Shown piece by piece: positions 22,095 to 24,601 of a DNA stretch of 24,601 bases. The DNA is from an uncultured Prevotella sp. (lineage in GTDB: Bacteria > Bacteroidota > Bacteroidia > Bacteroidales > Bacteroidaceae): NCBI GenBank assembly GCA_937877685.1, contig CALFGU010000114.1, positions 1 to 24,601 of the forward strand, given 5' to 3'. Within the stretch, counting starts at the first letter, position 1. Each line of letters starts with the position of its first letter. The notes under the pieces are model-generated. The model was not told where the DNA came from. It was given only the letters and a program-made list of their open reading frames with translations, and ran no database searches. The position numbers and the translations under genes were made by a program.

Positions 22095-24029
22095 ATGATT
22101 AAGTTTTTCAAGAATATCGCCCCTGATGCCTTAGCGATTCTCGCCTTTTTGGTGATTAGTTTCGTTTACTTTTCAACACCTATCAGCGAGGGACTCGTCT
22201 TAGGCGGACATGACACCGTAGCCTCCATTGGTCTCGGACAAGAACAGTTACAACATTTAGCAGAAACCGGAGAGCGCACCCGATGGACGGGTTCGTTGTT
22301 CTCAGGTATGCCTACCTATCAAGTTTCCCCCTCTTACGACTCAGGGAACCTTCTTGACGCGATTTACAGTGTCTATGGGTTGGGCACGACTGGCGTGTTA
22401 AACTATGTGTTTCTCTACCTGTTAGGATTCTACATCTTGTTGCGCTGTTTTAACATCAAACCATGGGTATCGGCAGTAGGTGCCGTGGCGTGGGCATTCT
22501 CGTCGTACTTCTTCATTATCATTGCGGCGGGACACATTTGGAAAGTTATGACCTTGGCGCTCATTCCGCCAACCATAGGTGGGATGATTCTTTGCTACCG
22601 TGGGAAATTGCTCTGGGGCGGTGCCGTAACGGCGCTCTTTACCGCTCTGCAAATCATGAGCAATCACATACAAATGTCGTACTACTTCCTCTTCTTGATG
22701 GCGCTCTTGACGATTTGTTATGGCGTAGCCGCACTTTTTGGAAAGGAGAAAGGAGAAAGGAGAAAGGAGAAAGGAGATGCGACTGCGTCACCCCTTAAGT
22801 CTTCCCCGTTAACCGTTAACCCTTCACCTTTAACCCTTAACCCTTCCCCGTTAACCGTTAAGACTTGGTTGAAAGCCACGGGAGTTATTGCCTTTGCTGG
22901 AATCTTGGGTGTTTTAGCGAATCTTCCGAACCTTTACCACACATACACTTACTCCAAAGAGTCTATGCGCGGAAAATCAGAACTGACTCCAGCGCCCTCT
23001 TCTGGACAGAAAGCAACCGAAGGTCTTGACCGCGACTACATCACTCAGTGGAGTTACGGCATAGATGAAACCATGACGCTCCTCATTCCCGAATACAAAG
23101 GCGGGGGTTCGAGAAGCATTCTCGACCGTAAGGACGTAGAAAAATTAGATGGTTATAACGAATACCGCAATAACGCTTACCAATTCCAACAAATGACAGG
23201 CGGACAAGCATATCCTCCCGGCATTATGGAATATTGGGGCGACCAACCCTTTACTGTAGGTCCGGTGTACGTAGGTGCGGTCATCTGCTTCCTTTTCGTA
23301 TTAGGCATCATCTACGTAGGCGGTCCCGTGAAATGGGCTTTGGTATTGGCAACGCTGCTCTCTTTCCTCTTCGCTTGGGGTAAGAACTTGATGCCCGTGA
23401 CCGACTTTTTCATCGACTACTTACCGATGTACAACAAATTCCGTACGGTAAGTTCGGCGCTCGTAGTGGCTGAGTTCACCCTACCCCTCTTGGCAATCCT
23501 CGCCTTAGCAAAGGCATTGCGTGCTCCTGAGACCTTATTCGGTTCATTAAGGGGAATAGTCGGTATGGGAGTAGCATCGGTGTTTACAACTGGACTTTGC
23601 TTGCTCCTTGCTTTCTTCCCCGGACTTGCAGGTGATTGTCTGTCACAAAGCGATGCCTATACGCTCAACAACATGAACAGTTGGGGATTCGACCCTCACT
23701 TTACGAGCAGTTTGAAAGCATCCATCGTGAGCATGCATCACGACATACTTTCATCTTCTGCCCTTAATTCCGGATTGCTTTGCCTTGCGGTGAGCATCAT
23801 GCTTGGATTGTGGGCGATTAAAAAGGTACCTGCGTGGGCAGTTGTAGGCTTTGTTGCGGTATGGGCTGCGGGAATGCTCGTCTTGGGATATATGGGGGCT
23901 GAACCGGCTTCGCGATACGGGGAATATGCCATGCATGTGCTGATGGCGGCATATTTTGCCCATCTGCTGGCTCGTACCGTATATCTGAGCCTGGATTGGA
24001 TCACGAAAAGAAATTCAAAATTGTTTTGA
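22095..24029 (+). CDS. YfhO-family membrane protein, apparently truncated and repeat-bearing
   Basis: A 644-residue polytopic inner-membrane protein. YfhO-family proteins are GT-C-like and linked to glycosylation of wall polymers or lipids. Family marks are GGHDTVASIGLGQEQLQHL, TGSLFSGMPTYQVSP, YTYSKESMRGKSELTP, YWGDQPFTVGPVYVGAVI and KFRTVSSALVVAEFTLPLLA. The start is the ATG at 22095; a TTG lies one codon upstream. Two oddities. First, residues about 216-256 are encoded by heptanucleotide repeats (KEKGERRKEKGD, then SPLTVNPSPLTLNPSPLTV) within a cytoplasmic or linker loop. Second, Bacteroidales homologues are usually over 800 residues with a C-terminal soluble domain, whereas this one ends soon after the last shared helix, in a tail (GEYAMHVLMAAYFAHLLART, ending KRNSKLF) with different codon use. 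Confidence 0.82.
   Translation: MIKFFKNIAPDALAILAFLVISFVYFSTPISEGLVLGGHDTVASIGLGQEQLQHLAETGERTRWTGSLFSGMPTYQVSPSYDSGNLLDAIYSVYGLGTTGVLNYVFLYLLGFYILLRCFNIKPWVSAVGAVAWAFSSYFFIIIAAGHIWKVMTLALIPPTIGGMILCYRGKLLWGGAVTALFTALQIMSNHIQMSYYFLFLMALLTICYGVAALFGKEKGERRKEKGDATASPLKSSPLTVNPSPLTLNPSPLTVKTWLKATGVIAFAGILGVLANLPNLYHTYTYSKESMRGKSELTPAPSSGQKATEGLDRDYITQWSYGIDETMTLLIPEYKGGGSRSILDRKDVEKLDGYNEYRNNAYQFQQMTGGQAYPPGIMEYWGDQPFTVGPVYVGAVICFLFVLGIIYVGGPVKWALVLATLLSFLFAWGKNLMPVTDFFIDYLPMYNKFRTVSSALVVAEFTLPLLAILALAKALRAPETLFGSLRGIVGMGVASVFTTGLCLLLAFFPGLAGDCLSQSDAYTLNNMNSWGFDPHFTSSLKASIVSMHHDILSSSALNSGLLCLAVSIMLGLWAIKKVPAWAVVGFVAVWAAGMLVLGYMGAEPASRYGEYAMHVLMAAYFAHLLARTVYLSLDWITKRNSKLF
22741..22861 (+). repeat. 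Heptanucleotide repeat tract inside the YfhO-family gene (copy 2)
   Basis: Five perfect tandem GAAAGGA units (22741-22775), a 16-base spacer, then ten in-phase 7-bp units (22792-22861): CCCTTAA, GTCTTCC, CCGTTAA twice, CCCTTCA, CCTTTAA, CCCTTAA, CCCTTCC, CCGTTAA twice. It matches the tract at 122-264 in both motifs and order. In the gene's frame no TAA occurs because the units whose last three bases are read as a codon carry TCA or TCC. Confidence 0.93.
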
Positions 24030-24030
24030 T

Positions 24031-24601
24031 ATGGCAACACAAAATGAACAAGGCAAGAGATTACTCTCTCTTGATGCCCTTAGAGGCTTTGACATGCTTT
24101 TCATCATGGGATTTTCGGGATTGATAAAGCTGGTGTGCGCTCTGTTTCCCGGAGGAAGTGAATGCTATCTTGCTCAGACCATGAACCATGTGAAATGGGA
24201 TGGTCTGTATCATCACGACACCATTTTCCCTCTGTTCCTCTTCATCGCAGGAATATCTTTCCCGTTCTCTTACGCAAAGCAGACAGCAAGTGGACTTTCA
24301 CGAGGAAAGATGTATGTGAAGGTCATAAAAAGAATGTTTATCCTGATTGCCCTTGGAGTGGTTTATAACGGATTCTTCAAGATGGATTTCGCCACCCTGC
24401 GTATCTGCAGCGTGCTTGGAAGAATCGGTATGGCTTGGGGCCTTGCTGCGCTTCTTTATATGAATTTCAATACTAAGGTCAGAGCATATATATCTGCGGC
24501 CATACTCTTGGGTTATTGGCTTGTGGTATGTTACATTCCGGCCCCTGACGCAGCAGGAGCATCCGCTCTCAGCCTTGAGGGTAATATTGTCGGTTATATT
24601 G
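24031..24601 (+). CDS. DUF5009/HGSNAT-like membrane acyltransferase (5' part)
   Basis: The first 190 codons of a gene that continues past the window. LLSLDALRGFDMLFIMGFSG opens the protein, as in the COG4299/heparan-alpha-glucosaminide N-acetyltransferase-like family (DUF5009), whose members acetylate terminal glucosamine across a membrane. KWDGLYHHDTIFPLFLFIAG and ISFPFSYAKQ contain the conserved Asp-x-x-x-His-His-Asp and Phe-Pro-x-Phe-x-Phe features. Helices follow at VIKRMFILIALGVVYNGFF, LGRIGMAWGLAALLY and AAILLGYWLVVCYIPAP. The ATG lies one base after the upstream stop (TGATATG), so it would be translationally coupled. Codons differ from the rest of the window: CTG for Leu and AGA for Arg are frequent, suggesting transfer or a chimeric join. 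Confidence 0.85.
   Translation, partial: MATQNEQGKRLLSLDALRGFDMLFIMGFSGLIKLVCALFPGGSECYLAQTMNHVKWDGLYHHDTIFPLFLFIAGISFPFSYAKQTASGLSRGKMYVKVIKRMFILIALGVVYNGFFKMDFATLRICSVLGRIGMAWGLAALLYMNFNTKVRAYISAAILLGYWLVVCYIPAPDAAGASALSLEGNIVGYI

Overview
The window reads as chromosomal DNA of a Bacteroidales bacterium, probably Bacteroidaceae/Prevotellaceae-like. The evidence is TAnnTTTG (-7) promoter-like boxes in place of sigma70 boxes, few Shine-Dalgarno sequences, lipoproteins with Bacteroidetes-type lipoboxes, the order PorG(DUF6089)-UppS-BamA-OmpH-OmpH, and an ExbB-ExbD-ExbD-TonB operon beside a PstS-like lipoprotein. Species cannot be told from the sequence alone. Most of the window is conserved housekeeping and cell-envelope DNA. 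No IS element, CRISPR array, tRNA or rRNA was seen.

Layout. 1-98: 3' end of a protein that may carry a type IX secretion sorting tail. 122-264: hairpin and heptanucleotide repeat. 271-1224: aldo/keto reductase. 1531-2544: phosphate acetyltransferase with a long structured leader. 2621-7291 (minus): PstS-like lipoprotein, a small Cys-rich lipoprotein, and the tonB-exbD-exbD-exbB energy-transduction operon with its own terminator. 7292-7926: long intergenic region between divergent genes. 7927-12207 (plus): ilvE, a coiled-coil lipoprotein, DUF4250, VanZ-like, DUF3822 and rsmD. 12286-13566 (minus): PBP4-type dacB. 13981-21445 (minus): an envelope-biogenesis block of DUF6242 lipoprotein, double-PspC protein, PorG, UppS, BamA and two OmpH/Skp chaperones, closed by a strong terminator. 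22095-24029 (plus): a YfhO-family membrane protein that looks truncated. 24031-end: 5' part of a DUF5009/HGSNAT-like membrane acyltransferase.

The genes fit together as follows. UppS makes the lipid carrier for wall and glycan synthesis. OmpH/Skp chaperones and BamA deliver beta-barrels to the outer membrane. PorG belongs to the type IX secretion machinery, for which the first partial gene may be a cargo. TonB/ExbBD energises outer-membrane transporters.

The most unusual signal is a dispersed heptanucleotide repeat (GAAAGGA tracts followed by CCGTTAA-like tracts). One copy abuts the 5' end of the aldo/keto reductase gene and a second lies inside the YfhO reading frame. The CCGTTAA tracts have a 21-bp super-period that removes the in-frame TAA from every third unit, so both copies encode the same PSPLT(V/F/L)(N/H) heptapeptide. 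Five perfect GAAAGGA units inside YfhO resemble a slippage-prone (phase-variable) tract. A sharp codon-usage change near 23.85-23.94 kb, where YfhO loses its C-terminal domain, points to recombination or an assembly chimera.
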